From Flavobacteriaceae bacterium PS02293 (GTDB lineage: Bacteria > Bacteroidota > Bacteroidia > Flavobacteriales > Weeksellaceae), in contig JASCOV010000009.1 of assembly GCA_029960045.1 (NCBI GenBank), positions 108,185 through 172,184 on the forward strand: DNA of 64,000 nucleotides, in the 5' to 3' direction. A model generated the notes under the pieces. It saw only the letters and a list, made by a program, of their open reading frames with translations, was not told the origin of the DNA and did not search any database. Below are positions 25,848 to 34,026 of this stretch, piece by piece (the first letter of the stretch is position 1; every line of letters starts with the position of its first letter). The translations under genes and the position numbers were made by a program.

Positions 25848-27230
25848 ATGAAAGTAAATTTTAAATTAACTGAATATCAACACAATAAACTTCAAATCCA
25901 TCTCCATCCAGGAGATGGGCTTGAGGCTGTTGCATTCGGATTGTGTGGTAGAGTAAACACAAGTGAATCTAATACTCTTTTGCTGCATGAATTATATTTA
26001 TTACCTTATAATGAATGTGAAAGGGCAGAAGATTTTGTAAAATGGAAGATAGATAATGTAGAACACCTTTTAGAAAAAGCATTAGCAAATGATTACGCTA
26101 TTGTAAAGTTTCATTCACACGGAATTAAAGATTCTGATTTTTCAAAATTAGATGATATTTCAGATGAAAGTTTTTTCGAATGTGTTTATGGCTGGACTGA
26201 TACTGAACTTCCACATGCTAGTATGATAATGTATCCTGATGGTTCATTTAAAGCAAGAGTAATTGATAATAAAGGAGAATTTCATCCATTATATAGTACT
26301 AATATAGTTGGAGAAAATATATGCAAAATTCTTTACTCTGAAAGCAAATTAACTTCAGATTTTCTCGAGTTCACAGACAGAAATACTCAAGCTTTTGGTG
26401 ACAAAACAACTAAAATTCTTAAATCATTAAAAATAGGTATTGTTGGATGCTCTGGAACTGGAAGTCCTACAATAGAACAGCTTGTAAGACTTGGAGTTGG
26501 AGAGTTAGTTTTGGTTGATAATGACAGAGGAGAGCTTGCAAATATGAATAGGATTTATGGATTAAAGATGGATGATGTGAACACTCATGAATTAAAAGTT
26601 GATGCTATAAAAAAACACATTGATTCTATTGGATTAGGAACTAAAGTAACGACGCTACCTTTTTTAGTTCAAGAAAAGCAATTAGTAGTAAATGAATTAG
26701 CGAGTTGTGATCTTATATTTGGATGTGTTGATTCAGCAGAAGGAAGACACTATTTAAACTTAATCTCTCATTATTACTTAGTACCACTAATTGATATTGG
26801 TGTTAAGCTAAGTGCAGATGGGAGAGGTGGAATAGATTCCATCAATGGAAATATTCATTATGTATATCCGGGTAGTGCTTCTTTGCTTGAGAGAAATGTT
26901 TATTCATCCAAAAGATTAGCTGATGAAGAAGTCAAAAGAACAGATCCTGAAGAGTTTGTAAAGAGGCAAATATATTTTGACAATACTAATGTTGCTAGCC
27001 CAGCTGTTATAAGTGTGAACACTTTACATTCTTCACTAGCAGTTTGTGAAATGCTGAGTAGAATTCACCCTTACAGGTATAGTGAGAACAGGAAATTTGA
27101 TTCAACACATATTAACTTATGTGATTGGGACATCTCAGCTACTAGCAGTCCAGAATCAAAATCCAAACTGTTTGATTTTAATACTTTAGGTATAGGCAAT
27201 AAACAACCACTAATAAGGATTTCCCCATGA
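25848..27230 (+). CDS. JAMM protease-E1 fusion (ThiF-like adenylyltransferase)
   Basis: 460 residues. The N-terminal JAB/JAMM domain (about 1-150) has Glu26 in LEAVAFGLCG and the complete H-x-H-x7-S-x2-D motif (His89, His91, Ser99, Asp102), so it should bind zinc and cleave isopeptide or peptide bonds. The ThiF/E1 domain (about 190-405) has KIGIVGCSGTGSPTIEQLVR (196-214), VLVDNDRGELANMNR with Asp224/226 and Arg235, and Lys246-type substrate contacts. Where related enzymes have a catalytic Cys after PG it reads YPGSASLLERN (340-350). Inferred to activate the Ubl with ATP and to process or remove it. It overlaps the next gene by 4 bases (ATGA). Confidence 0.88.
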   Translation: MKVNFKLTEYQHNKLQIHLHPGDGLEAVAFGLCGRVNTSESNTLLLHELYLLPYNECERAEDFVKWKIDNVEHLLEKALANDYAIVKFHSHGIKDSDFSKLDDISDESFFECVYGWTDTELPHASMIMYPDGSFKARVIDNKGEFHPLYSTNIVGENICKILYSESKLTSDFLEFTDRNTQAFGDKTTKILKSLKIGIVGCSGTGSPTIEQLVRLGVGELVLVDNDRGELANMNRIYGLKMDDVNTHELKVDAIKKHIDSIGLGTKVTTLPFLVQEKQLVVNELASCDLIFGCVDSAEGRHYLNLISHYYLVPLIDIGVKLSADGRGGIDSINGNIHYVYPGSASLLERNVYSSKRLADEEVKRTDPEEFVKRQIYFDNTNVASPAVISVNTLHSSLAVCEMLSRIHPYRYSENRKFDSTHINLCDWDISATSSPESKSKLFDFNTLGIGNKQPLIRISP

Positions 27231-27565
27231 AAAAAATAATTAACTGGTTGTTTGGTTTCTTTAGTTTTAAAAAGAAAATCCGTTTAGTTTTCACTAATGA
27301 ATTTCCTAGAGGTTTTAAACCAGACGTAGTTTATATTGAAGGAGATGTTAAAATTAAAGATTATTGGTATTCTAAGTTCGTTTGCCCTTGTGGTTGTGGT
27401 GATATATTAACTTTAAATCTAATGGATGACTCTCCTCCTTCTTGGAGATTAAATATAGATCCGCAGACTAACCATTTTTCTTTTCATCCTTCTATAAGGA
27501 GAAAAATAAAATGCAAAAGTCATTTTTGGATTACCAAATCTCAAGTGGTTTGGTGTAGAGACTAA
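27227..27565 (+). CDS. DUF6527 zinc-site protein of the Ubl operon
   Basis: 112 residues. N-terminal KKIINWLFGFFSFKKK, then FVCPCGCGDILTLNL (Cys53, 55, 57), W73, FHPSI and CKSHFWITKSQVVWC (Cys96, His99, Cys110). The conserved Cys/His set and PSI...C.SHFWI pattern match DUF6527, a family found next to multiubiquitin, E2 and E1 genes. It probably binds zinc. Proposed roles are Ubl processing or a substrate/E3-like function, but nothing in the sequence decides this. Start ATG overlaps the E1 stop, so translation is coupled. A strong terminator follows. Confidence 0.8.
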   Translation: MKKIINWLFGFFSFKKKIRLVFTNEFPRGFKPDVVYIEGDVKIKDYWYSKFVCPCGCGDILTLNLMDDSPPSWRLNIDPQTNHFSFHPSIRRKIKCKSHFWITKSQVVWCRD

Positions 27566-27570
27566 ATTTA

Positions 27571-27603
27571 AAAAAAGACTATCTTATGATAGTCTTTTTT
27601 TTT
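27571..27603 (+). terminator. Terminator of the Ubl operon
   Basis: AAAAAAGACTATC-ttat-GATAGTCTTTTTT followed by further T residues, 5 bases after the last stop codon. Confidence 0.92.
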
Positions 27604-27821
27604 CAAAATTTTTCAAAAGATAAAATTTATCACCCCATTTATTTTCATGTAATCTCCCCTCAAAACATACCCCCACCAATCTTTGGAAAGGGAAATACCC
27701 CGCCCTCTTTTATAGGAATTAGAAAATTTCAGGCAGATTAAATTTTAGTTGATAGCAAAATTTGGTTTGTAGAAGTGAACTTATTTCTGAGAGGTTTTTC
27801 TAACTCAAAAATCAAAAAACA

Positions 27822-28175
27822 ATGGTAAGAATTATCAGTTACAAAACAAGACAAAGAGAAGATGGAACAGAGTTTTATCTTTTAGAAGTTCAGGGTGGTA
27901 TAGAAATGATTAAGTCCCAAACCACAGGGCAGTATTATGCTACAGCCAAGAAAGCAACTGTATCAACAACATTTGATGAAGCTACTTGCATAGGGCTTAT
28001 TGGAACAGAATTTCCTGGCAAAGTTGTGAAAATCCAAACAGAGCCTTATTCTTATACAATCAAGGATTCTGGAGAAGTCATCACACTAGAACACAGATTT
28101 GTGTATCTTCCTGATGATGTAGATTCACAAGAAGAATTTTTAGCAAAGGAATTAGAAGAAGCCTATGAGCAATAG
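27822..28175 (+). CDS. Conserved-looking small protein of the element, function unknown
   Basis: 117 residues, acidic C-terminus (FLAKELEEAYEQ). No signal peptide or membrane segment. The N-terminal part is a run of predicted beta strands (MVRIISYKTRQREDGTEFYL, EVQGGIEMIKSQ, YYATAKKATVSTTF), which could be an OB-like or small beta-barrel fold; a single-strand-binding role would fit a replicating element, but I see no diagnostic motif. It stands alone between the Ubl terminator and a large hairpin. Confidence 0.65.
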   Translation: MVRIISYKTRQREDGTEFYLLEVQGGIEMIKSQTTGQYYATAKKATVSTTFDEATCIGLIGTEFPGKVVKIQTEPYSYTIKDSGEVITLEHRFVYLPDDVDSQEEFLAKELEEAYEQ

Positions 28176-28523
28176 CATTCTTCTGCAAAACTAAATTATA
28201 ATCTATCCAGTATTAAAATCAATAATTGGTTTGAACTGGATAGATTATTTTCAACCACATTTGGATTTTTTTTCTCTGAACGTGGGTGTGTATAAGTGTA
28301 TTAATATTGGATTATATCATTATGTTGGGAGATTTGTAAAAATTCTTCTACATATATATTATAGCGAAATTGTGCAGAATTATTTTGGAATATTTTTTAG
28401 AATCTAGCTTATGATGGAATATTTGGGGGACTACTTACCTTCCATTAGGGGATTTTAGCTAACTGTTTGTAAAAAATAATAATTGTATTTACAATTCTAT
28501 TAGAACTGATAAATAGCCAAATT
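28176..28523. other. Gene-free gap with a long hairpin
   Basis: Holds an inverted repeat with 14-bp perfect arms (28198-28211 ATAATCTATCCAGT and 28235-28248), which may end transcription of the preceding gene or be a regulatory or replication site. The remainder is AT-rich, with no gene seen. Confidence 0.6.
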
Positions 28524-28748
28524 TTAACTTATATCAATTAAGTCTTTAGCTGAAATTTCAAGTGCTTCTGCAATTCTGAATAATGTAAAAACTGTTGGAT
28601 TGGTTCTTCCAGATTCTATCCTAGAAATATTGGTAGGGTCTATTTCTCCACTCATTTTGCCAACAAGTTCTACTTGGGAGATTCCTTTGGATTCTCTCAC
28701 TTCTTTGATTCTTTTTCCAACAAGTTTCAGAATTTCAGATTTTTCCAA
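28524..28748 (-). CDS. Small XRE-family regulator
   Basis: 74 residues, essentially one helix-turn-helix domain: VGKRIKEVRESKGISQVELV, GKMSGEIDPTNISRIESGRT, NPTVFTLFRIAEALEISAKD. The only usable start is TTG at 28748, since an in-frame stop lies three codons upstream and no Met occurs before the recognition helix. A perfect palindrome right upstream (28757-28772) is a likely autoregulatory operator. It is divergent from the 28827 cluster, which it may control. Confidence 0.82.
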   Translation of the reverse strand: MEKSEILKLVGKRIKEVRESKGISQVELVGKMSGEIDPTNISRIESGRTNPTVFTLFRIAEALEISAKDLIDIS

Positions 28749-28756
28749 CTTGACTT

Positions 28757-28772
28757 ATTTGACAAGTCAAAT
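28757..28772. promoter_or_regulatory. Operator-like palindrome
   Basis: ATTTGAC-aa-GTCAAAT, perfect 7-bp arms, 9 bases upstream of the XRE start and 55 bases before the divergent gene at 28827. Confidence 0.6.
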
Positions 28773-28826
28773 GTGTTGATTATATTTGTTTTATTAAATG
28801 CCATATATGGCAATATTTTAGCAAAT

Positions 28827-29507
28827 ATGATAACTAATATTATTTCAAATTATAGATATAGGGTAGTCAATGGAGTTAAAATTTTTAGCGAGTTAGATAA
28901 TAACTTGCGTGGAATAGTGATGAAAATTAATGAAAAAAATAGGTTTTTGATTTCAATTGAAAAATTAACTAACCCAGAATTTAAGTTTGAACAAAAATAT
29001 ATTTTATCTCCTATTGATTGTAAAATTGTTTTTATTGAGCCTCAGAAAATTTATTTGAAATGTCAAGAAACACAAAGCAATTATGGAGTAATGATTGAAT
29101 ATAATAATAAAACAATAAAGGAATTCACTTTGTTCTTTTTGAGCTATAATTGTGAAATAAGTTATCTAAACACAGACTATAGAGAAACTCAATATGAGAT
29201 TGAGAATAAACAATCTCTACACAATGAATATAACATTTTCCAAAATCAACATAAGGAGTTTAAAGAATCACATTTATTTGAAAAAGTAAATACAATAGAT
29301 TTTTTTCCCAATTTTTTTGATAAAGAAATAATAAAAAATACAAATTACAAGAAAAACATAACCGAAAACACATTTAGTAATTTAATTGATGAGCCTGATA
29401 TAAAACGTTTAAGTATTGATGAGGAAATTAACCTCAGAAATTTAATTGGTATTGATGAATTTGAAAGACTTGTCAATAATATTTACAACCCTATATATCT
29501 TGAATAA
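28827..29507 (+). CDS. Uncharacterised protein of the second cargo block
   Basis: 226 residues from the ATG at 28827; a longer frame exists but would overlap the XRE gene in antisense, and its extra part has no protein character. The N-terminal half is beta-rich (YRVVNGVKIFSELDNNLRGI, NRFLISIEKLTNPEFKFEQK) and the C-terminal half is Asn/Glu/Lys-rich and helical. No motif, signal peptide or membrane segment recognised. Very AT-rich. The downstream gene starts 10 bases after its stop. Confidence 0.55.
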   Translation: MITNIISNYRYRVVNGVKIFSELDNNLRGIVMKINEKNRFLISIEKLTNPEFKFEQKYILSPIDCKIVFIEPQKIYLKCQETQSNYGVMIEYNNKTIKEFTLFFLSYNCEISYLNTDYRETQYEIENKQSLHNEYNIFQNQHKEFKESHLFEKVNTIDFFPNFFDKEIIKNTNYKKNITENTFSNLIDEPDIKRLSIDEEINLRNLIGIDEFERLVNNIYNPIYLE

Positions 29508-29517
29508 AACTGCTAAA

Positions 29518-29910
29518 ATGTTTGCAATCCTTTACGAAACAGGTTCTTCTGGGTTTTACTTAGGTTTGGATATTAATCTTAAATCCGCTGAAAGTAGATT
29601 TAGAACAATTATAGATGATTTATTGAAAAATATTAGTAATGGAAAAACCAATACTTCTGAAAAATTTTTTGAGATGTATGGTGTTTTCAATATTGCTATT
29701 TTTTGTACAGATTATGAGTGTTATAAAATAGATACTCATAAAAATCAAATTCTAAATTACAAATCTATATTTCAAGTAGTAGATTTTTGTCTGTACATTA
29801 TTGAAATAGATAACAAATTCTATCCTAGTCAATTGGAGAGAAATGAAAATTACTTTTATTATTCAAATAACACTCATATAGAAGGAGCTTTGGAATTATT
29901 AATGAATTAA
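29518..29910 (+). CDS. Uncharacterised protein of the second cargo block
   Basis: 130 residues from ATG 29518 (MFAILYETGSSGFYLGLDIN). No signal peptide and no recognised domain. The alternating hydrophobic pattern (IAIFCTDYECYKIDTH, VVDFCLYIIEIDNKFY) suggests a small alpha/beta fold. Its size and AT-richness resemble immunity-type proteins, but no toxin is recognised beside it. Same direction and close spacing to both neighbours (10 and 12 bases), so part of a small operon. Confidence 0.55.
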   Translation: MFAILYETGSSGFYLGLDINLKSAESRFRTIIDDLLKNISNGKTNTSEKFFEMYGVFNIAIFCTDYECYKIDTHKNQILNYKSIFQVVDFCLYIIEIDNKFYPSQLERNENYFYYSNNTHIEGALELLMN

Positions 29911-29922
29911 AAAATACAAATT

Positions 29923-30405
29923 ATGAAAACAAAACTATTTTTTATCTGTTCTTTGATTGTAACTGCTGTCACAGCTCAGTCAAAGCAAGAAACAATAAAT
30001 TGGTTGAATGAAAAACTAAGCTCTAGTCCTTATATTTATGATGGAAATTCTAGCTACAGCAAATTTTTAGAAATCAGTAGAGATGGAAAGTTTACTGTTA
30101 CACAACCTACTAAATTCCAATACTCACCCTCACAAAATCATACAAGTATTTTTTATGGCTCTTTTAGTAAACTTAGTTTTAATTCTATCAAAATTAAAAA
30201 CATTAATGGAAATTATTATCTATTAGCAACTTGTAGCTCTGGAAAGTGCATCACACAAATATCTGAGTACAATGATGGAAAAGAAACTTTCAATTCAAAT
30301 GATGTTGTTTTAGGAATTACTTCTGAATATGAACTAGCTGAAAGATGCAAAAAAGCTATTATTCATTTAATAAAATTAATTGGTGGAAAAAAAGAAGCTT
30401 TTTAA
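29923..30405 (+). CDS. Secreted small protein of the second cargo block
   Basis: 160 residues with a Sec signal peptide (MKTKLFFICSLIVTAVTAQS, cleavage near TAQS). The mature part is beta-rich with one likely disulfide (CSSGKC) and a Lys-rich end. No family recognised. Follows the previous gene by 12 bases and ends before an imperfect hairpin with a T run near 30442-30471. Confidence 0.6.
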   Translation: MKTKLFFICSLIVTAVTAQSKQETINWLNEKLSSSPYIYDGNSSYSKFLEISRDGKFTVTQPTKFQYSPSQNHTSIFYGSFSKLSFNSIKIKNINGNYYLLATCSSGKCITQISEYNDGKETFNSNDVVLGITSEYELAERCKKAIIHLIKLIGGKKEAF

Positions 30406-30485
30406 GAAAATCTTGTATAATGTTCATCAACACATATAACTTAAACCATTCTGATTGAGAGTGGTTTTTTTAATACCCATATCTT

Positions 30486-30842
30486 ATGAAAAACCAAGAT
30501 TTACCTTTCCAAATAGGAGACCATTATGAGAATTGGGAGTTTGATTTGGAGGTATTGGATATTGAGAGAATCAAAGGATTTGATAGTTACACTTATATTA
30601 AGAAGATTGTTTTTTTAGGTGTTGTTCCAAAGTATGTAGAACTTATCTTTTCTTGGGATATTTTGCAATGTGTCATAATGATTTTTGAAATTAATTCTTT
30701 GAAACAACAAAATGAGCTTTTTAATATTGATGATAAATTGGAGTTAAGATTAATCTACAAACAAAATAGTTCAGAGGTAATAATCATCTATGGTTACACA
30801 TCATTTATAAATAATCTAACTACCCTATCATTTCCTCTATAA
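30486..30842 (+). CDS. Uncharacterised small protein at the right end of the element
   Basis: 118 residues (MKNQDLPFQIGDHYENWEFD). No signal peptide or motif recognised; hydrophobic strands alternate with acidic turns, similar in style to immunity proteins. Last gene before the right attachment repeat. I cannot assign a function. Confidence 0.5.
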   Translation: MKNQDLPFQIGDHYENWEFDLEVLDIERIKGFDSYTYIKKIVFLGVVPKYVELIFSWDILQCVIMIFEINSLKQQNELFNIDDKLELRLIYKQNSSEVIIIYGYTSFINNLTTLSFPL

Positions 30843-30937
30843 TGTTGACACTTTTATAGGTGTAGGGTCAAAATTAGGTATGCAAAACAGAAATAGAACA
30901 CAAATTGTTGATATATAGCTAATTACAATAAACAAAA

Positions 30938-30993
30938 AGCCCAAGAAGAGGAGCAAAACCATCACAGAAATGTGGTGGTTTTTTGTTTTTATA
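30938..30993. repeat. Right attachment-site repeat
   Basis: 56 bases identical to 18017-18072, including the tRNA-Asn 3' tail and its terminator hairpin. No functional tRNA is present here, only the 3' end. Confidence 0.92.
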
Positions 30994-31269
30994 GGGGTTT
31001 CATTGAACTTATCTTTGTTCAGAATTTTTCTGAAATTTCTATTTCTACTTATTTTTACACTTAAAAAGGCATACAAAAAGGAACAGAGCTTGGGATGTTT
31101 TAATTGAATCAAATTTAAAAATTCAGGACAACCCAAAATAGATTATGCTTTGTTTCCAAAAATTTATTTATCTATTTTCTAATATAATTACCCGAAATCG
31201 TTATTTTTTTAAAACAAAATAATAAATAATTTAGTAAAATATTCTTCGTTTAATCTTTAAAACTAAATT
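30994..31269. other. Chromosomal gap right of the element
   Basis: AT-rich and without a convincing gene. A minus-strand frame crossing the attachment site (30837-31136) has a hydrophobic stretch but joins element and chromosome DNA and looks accidental. Confidence 0.5.
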
Positions 31270-32742
31270 ATGAAACTATTTACTATTGGAGACAGCATCA
31301 GCCAGGGGTTTATGTCTGGCGCAGCTGCCAGAACCGACCTCAGCTTTTCCTCATTAATTGCAAATCAATTAGGAATTGAAAATTACAAATACCCAATTTG
31401 GCCAGAAGAAGGATTACCTTTTAACATTGAAACCATCTTTCGCGAACTCGAAAATAAATATGGGTCAAATATTAATACATTAGAATGGGGACTTGCAATT
31501 ACCAGAACAATCCCTTCCTACCTCAACAAAATTGAAAAATACTACGAAAGAGGAGCCGGGGCAGAAAATAAAAAATATCCCGGCGGAGAAATATTTTTTC
31601 ACAACGTTGCAGCAAGAGGATTCAATGTCTCCGATTCTTGGCTTATCACGCCCAAATACTGCCAACAGCAGATCGCAAAAAATAAATCAAAAAACGGATT
31701 GTATTCCGCAGTTGACCATAGTTTTCTGAGAACTGCTCTCCGAGTTTTGAATCCACAACTTATGAAAGAGCATGAAGAAAAATCGCAATTGGATTGGCTC
31801 CAATACCATTCTGATAATGAAGGTGTCGAGAATGTCATCATCTGGTTGGGTTCCAATAATGCATTAGGAACAATCCTTGGCTTAAATATTAACTTTACCG
31901 AAGGAAAAGGAGAAGTTACCAATAAACCAAGCGATACTTTTGTAAACGAGAAAGGAGTATATAATCTTTGGCATCCAAAAGATTTTGAAGCTGATTATTC
32001 AGAACTTCTGAATCGGATAGACGCAATACTGGGGGATAAAGAAACGAAAGTGTTTTTAGGAACTGTACCATTGGTTACGATTGCTCCGTTTGCAAAGGGC
32101 GTGGGAGAAACGTTTGAAGTTAAGACAGAAGATACCAAAGATCAAAAAACAGGAGACAATCATGCGGTTACATATTTCAAATATTATACATACTTCCCTT
32201 TTGATGAAGAATTTGCCTTCAAAACAGGAATTAATTTAAGCTTTACTCAAGTTTTACACATCGATAACTGTATCCGGGAATATAATACAATTATTAAAAG
32301 ACTTGCAGAGACAAAAAATATTACACATCCCGGACGCTACAATATAATAGATTATAGTGCTATGCTGGACAGCCTTGCCTTCAAAAGAAATGGAGGTATT
32401 CCAAAATACCAATTTCCTGATTATTTCAAATTTCAGTATCCAATACCTAATACAAAATATTATCACGCCGATACGGAAGGAAATTTAAAACAAGGTGGTA
32501 TATTTTCGCTGGATGGTGTACATCCAACTGCAATTGCTCACGGATTAATTGCTTATGAAACCCTAAAAGAAATGAAAAAATCTGGTATTCAAGATGCTAA
32601 TGCTAACACTTTGGACTGGGACAAAATTATTAAATCAGATTCATTATATCAAAAACCAATTTCGATGATGCACGAAATTTATGACAACACAAACCTCGCC
32701 GAATGGCTTCTCGGTATTTTAAAAAGAGTGAGAAAACCTTAA
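31270..32742 (+). CDS. SGNH/GDSL-type hydrolase
   Basis: 490 residues, no signal peptide. The SGNH blocks are visible: FTIGDSISQGF at the N-terminus (block I, catalytic Ser), VENVIIWLGSNNALG near residue 190 (block III, GxN), and FSLDGVHPTAIAHGLIAYE near 430 (block V, Asp-x-x-His). Longer than single-domain members, with an insertion between blocks I and III. Probably an esterase or lipase acting in the cytosol or membrane-associated. Monocistronic, ending in a terminator. Confidence 0.82.
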   Translation: MKLFTIGDSISQGFMSGAAARTDLSFSSLIANQLGIENYKYPIWPEEGLPFNIETIFRELENKYGSNINTLEWGLAITRTIPSYLNKIEKYYERGAGAENKKYPGGEIFFHNVAARGFNVSDSWLITPKYCQQQIAKNKSKNGLYSAVDHSFLRTALRVLNPQLMKEHEEKSQLDWLQYHSDNEGVENVIIWLGSNNALGTILGLNINFTEGKGEVTNKPSDTFVNEKGVYNLWHPKDFEADYSELLNRIDAILGDKETKVFLGTVPLVTIAPFAKGVGETFEVKTEDTKDQKTGDNHAVTYFKYYTYFPFDEEFAFKTGINLSFTQVLHIDNCIREYNTIIKRLAETKNITHPGRYNIIDYSAMLDSLAFKRNGGIPKYQFPDYFKFQYPIPNTKYYHADTEGNLKQGGIFSLDGVHPTAIAHGLIAYETLKEMKKSGIQDANANTLDWDKIIKSDSLYQKPISMMHEIYDNTNLAEWLLGILKRVRKP

Positions 32743-32746
32743 AAAC

Positions 32747-32774
32747 AAAACCATCACATTTCTGTGATGGTTTT
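32747..32774 (+). terminator. Terminator
   Basis: AAAACCATCACA-tttc-TGTGATGGTTTT, five bases after the SGNH hydrolase stop. Its arms resemble the tRNA-Asn terminator hairpin. Confidence 0.88.
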
Positions 32775-32790
32775 TTAATAAACTTAATAT

Positions 32791-33993
32791 TTATTTCTTA
32801 TTCTTCTCCTCAATCCAGCGACTCATATATTTCGTCGAGTTAAGTTGATGATGTTGCAGGATTTTTCCGAGGTAATTTTCAGTTCTGTGATTTTCTAAGT
32901 TTTCTGATATCTCCGAAACTTTATTAATGAAGGAGTTCGAAAACAAATCTTTCCTGAAAACAGAATTCAAAATCTGATAGCCATTTTCCTGAGCTTTATT
33001 CCAAAGATTTTCATCTTGATATAGCTTAACAGCTTTCTCAACAAAAACTTCGTCAGAATCCTCTATAAAACCATTCCAGGGCAAATCTCTGCGCATCGCT
33101 TCAGCCCCAACTGAACTTGTCACATTTGGCAGCCCAAACTTCATGCTTTCCCAAAGTTTTCCTTTCAAACCTGCGCCAAAAGGAATTGGTGCCAGCAGAA
33201 CTTTAGCTTTATTAAAAACCTCCTCCACAGAACCAGCTCTTCCTTTTACCAAAAAACCATCTTTCTCATTGTGAAGTTCCAAAACTTTCTGACTTGTGTA
33301 AGCGCCATAAATATGAAGTTCGGCTTCCGGAAGTTCTTTTCTAATATTTTTCCAAATCGTTTTAAGTTTTAAAACCGTTTGCCAATTGGGCTCGTGAAGA
33401 AAATTTCCGATACTTACAAAGTGTTTTCTCTCTTCGAAACGCGTTTTGCTTTTCTCAAAATCCTCAGTCAAAAATGGAATATAAAACAGCAAATTTGGAT
33501 CGATTTTAAAATCATTAATCAGAAGATTATTTTCAAATTCCGAAATAATCAAGGACAAATCACACCGCAAAATCGCGGCAATCTCTCTCACAAAAATATC
33601 GTTAATGAAATCGCTCTTTTCTACAACTCTCTTTTCAGCAAAAGCCTTTCTTCTAGCTTCTCTCAGAAAATGCAAATCTTCCGTATCAATTATTTTCACA
33701 GCATTTGGACAATTCTCAGAAACGCGCCAGCCAAATTGTTCCTCGGTCACATAACGGTCAAAAAGAACAACATCCGGATTGAGATTTTTAATCTTCTCAT
33801 CAAAACTTTCATTATTAATTTCAATCTTCTGGATTTCAATTTTTTCCGAAAATTCGATATTATTAGAAGCTGTGAGAAAAGTAATTCTGTAGTCATTTTC
33901 ATAAAAAAGTTGGATCAACTGCATCATTCTGTGACCAGCAGCAGTAGAAGCCGGCTCAGGAATCACGAGACCAATAATAGCGAGATGTTTCAC
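32791..33993 (-). CDS. Glycosyltransferase family 4-like protein
   Basis: 400 residues starting at a GTG (33993; no in-frame ATG nearby). The N-terminus AIIGLVIPEPASTAAGHRMM is a Rossmann-type donor domain. The C-terminal half has FVSIGNFLHEPNWQTVLKLK, AELHIYGAY, VLLAPIPFGAGLKGKLWESM and GLPNVTSSVGAEAMRR, the GT-B E-x7-E-like nucleotide-sugar region of GT4 enzymes. It probably adds a sugar in surface polysaccharide or glycoprotein assembly. It stands alone, so the substrate is unknown. Confidence 0.8.
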   Translation of the reverse strand: MKHLAIIGLVIPEPASTAAGHRMMQLIQLFYENDYRITFLTASNNIEFSEKIEIQKIEINNESFDEKIKNLNPDVVLFDRYVTEEQFGWRVSENCPNAVKIIDTEDLHFLREARRKAFAEKRVVEKSDFINDIFVREIAAILRCDLSLIISEFENNLLINDFKIDPNLLFYIPFLTEDFEKSKTRFEERKHFVSIGNFLHEPNWQTVLKLKTIWKNIRKELPEAELHIYGAYTSQKVLELHNEKDGFLVKGRAGSVEEVFNKAKVLLAPIPFGAGLKGKLWESMKFGLPNVTSSVGAEAMRRDLPWNGFIEDSDEVFVEKAVKLYQDENLWNKAQENGYQILNSVFRKDLFSNSFINKVSEISENLENHRTENYLGKILQHHQLNSTKYMSRWIEEKNKK

Positions 33994-34026
33994 AGAAACA
34001 AAAATAGAGATTCTTATTTGATTATT

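Larger units (their letters stand above)
18017..30993. mobile_element. 13-kb integrative element in tRNA-Asn with ubiquitin-like cargo
   Basis: Bounded by perfect 56-bp direct repeats at 18017-18072 and 30938-30993 that begin in the tRNA 3' end (AGCCCAAGAAGAGGAG) and include its terminator hairpin. Contents in order: tyrosine recombinase, TV-Pol-like polymerase, Sak4-like ATPase, DUF3871 protein, ImmA-like protease, XRE regulator, Ubl-conjugation operon, and a second uncharacterised cargo block. No relaxase, coupling protein, type IV secretion, capsid or terminase gene is seen, so it is neither a self-transmissible ICE nor a complete prophage. It is best described as a non-conjugative integrative element or satellite. 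Confidence 0.88.

Noticed and set aside
28674..28826. N-terminal extension of the 28827 gene
   Set aside because: The extra codons are antisense to the XRE gene, Phe-rich and cross its operator palindrome.
30938..30993. Second tRNA-Asn
   Set aside because: Only the 3' tail and terminator hairpin are repeated; the anticodon and D arms are missing.
18017..30993. Reading the element as a prophage or conjugative ICE
   Set aside because: No terminase, capsid, tail, relaxase, coupling protein or type IV secretion gene is visible.
30837..31136. Minus-strand open frame across the right attachment repeat, 99 codons with a hydrophobic segment
   Set aside because: It joins element and chromosomal DNA, spans the tRNA-derived repeat and has no family character; probably chance.
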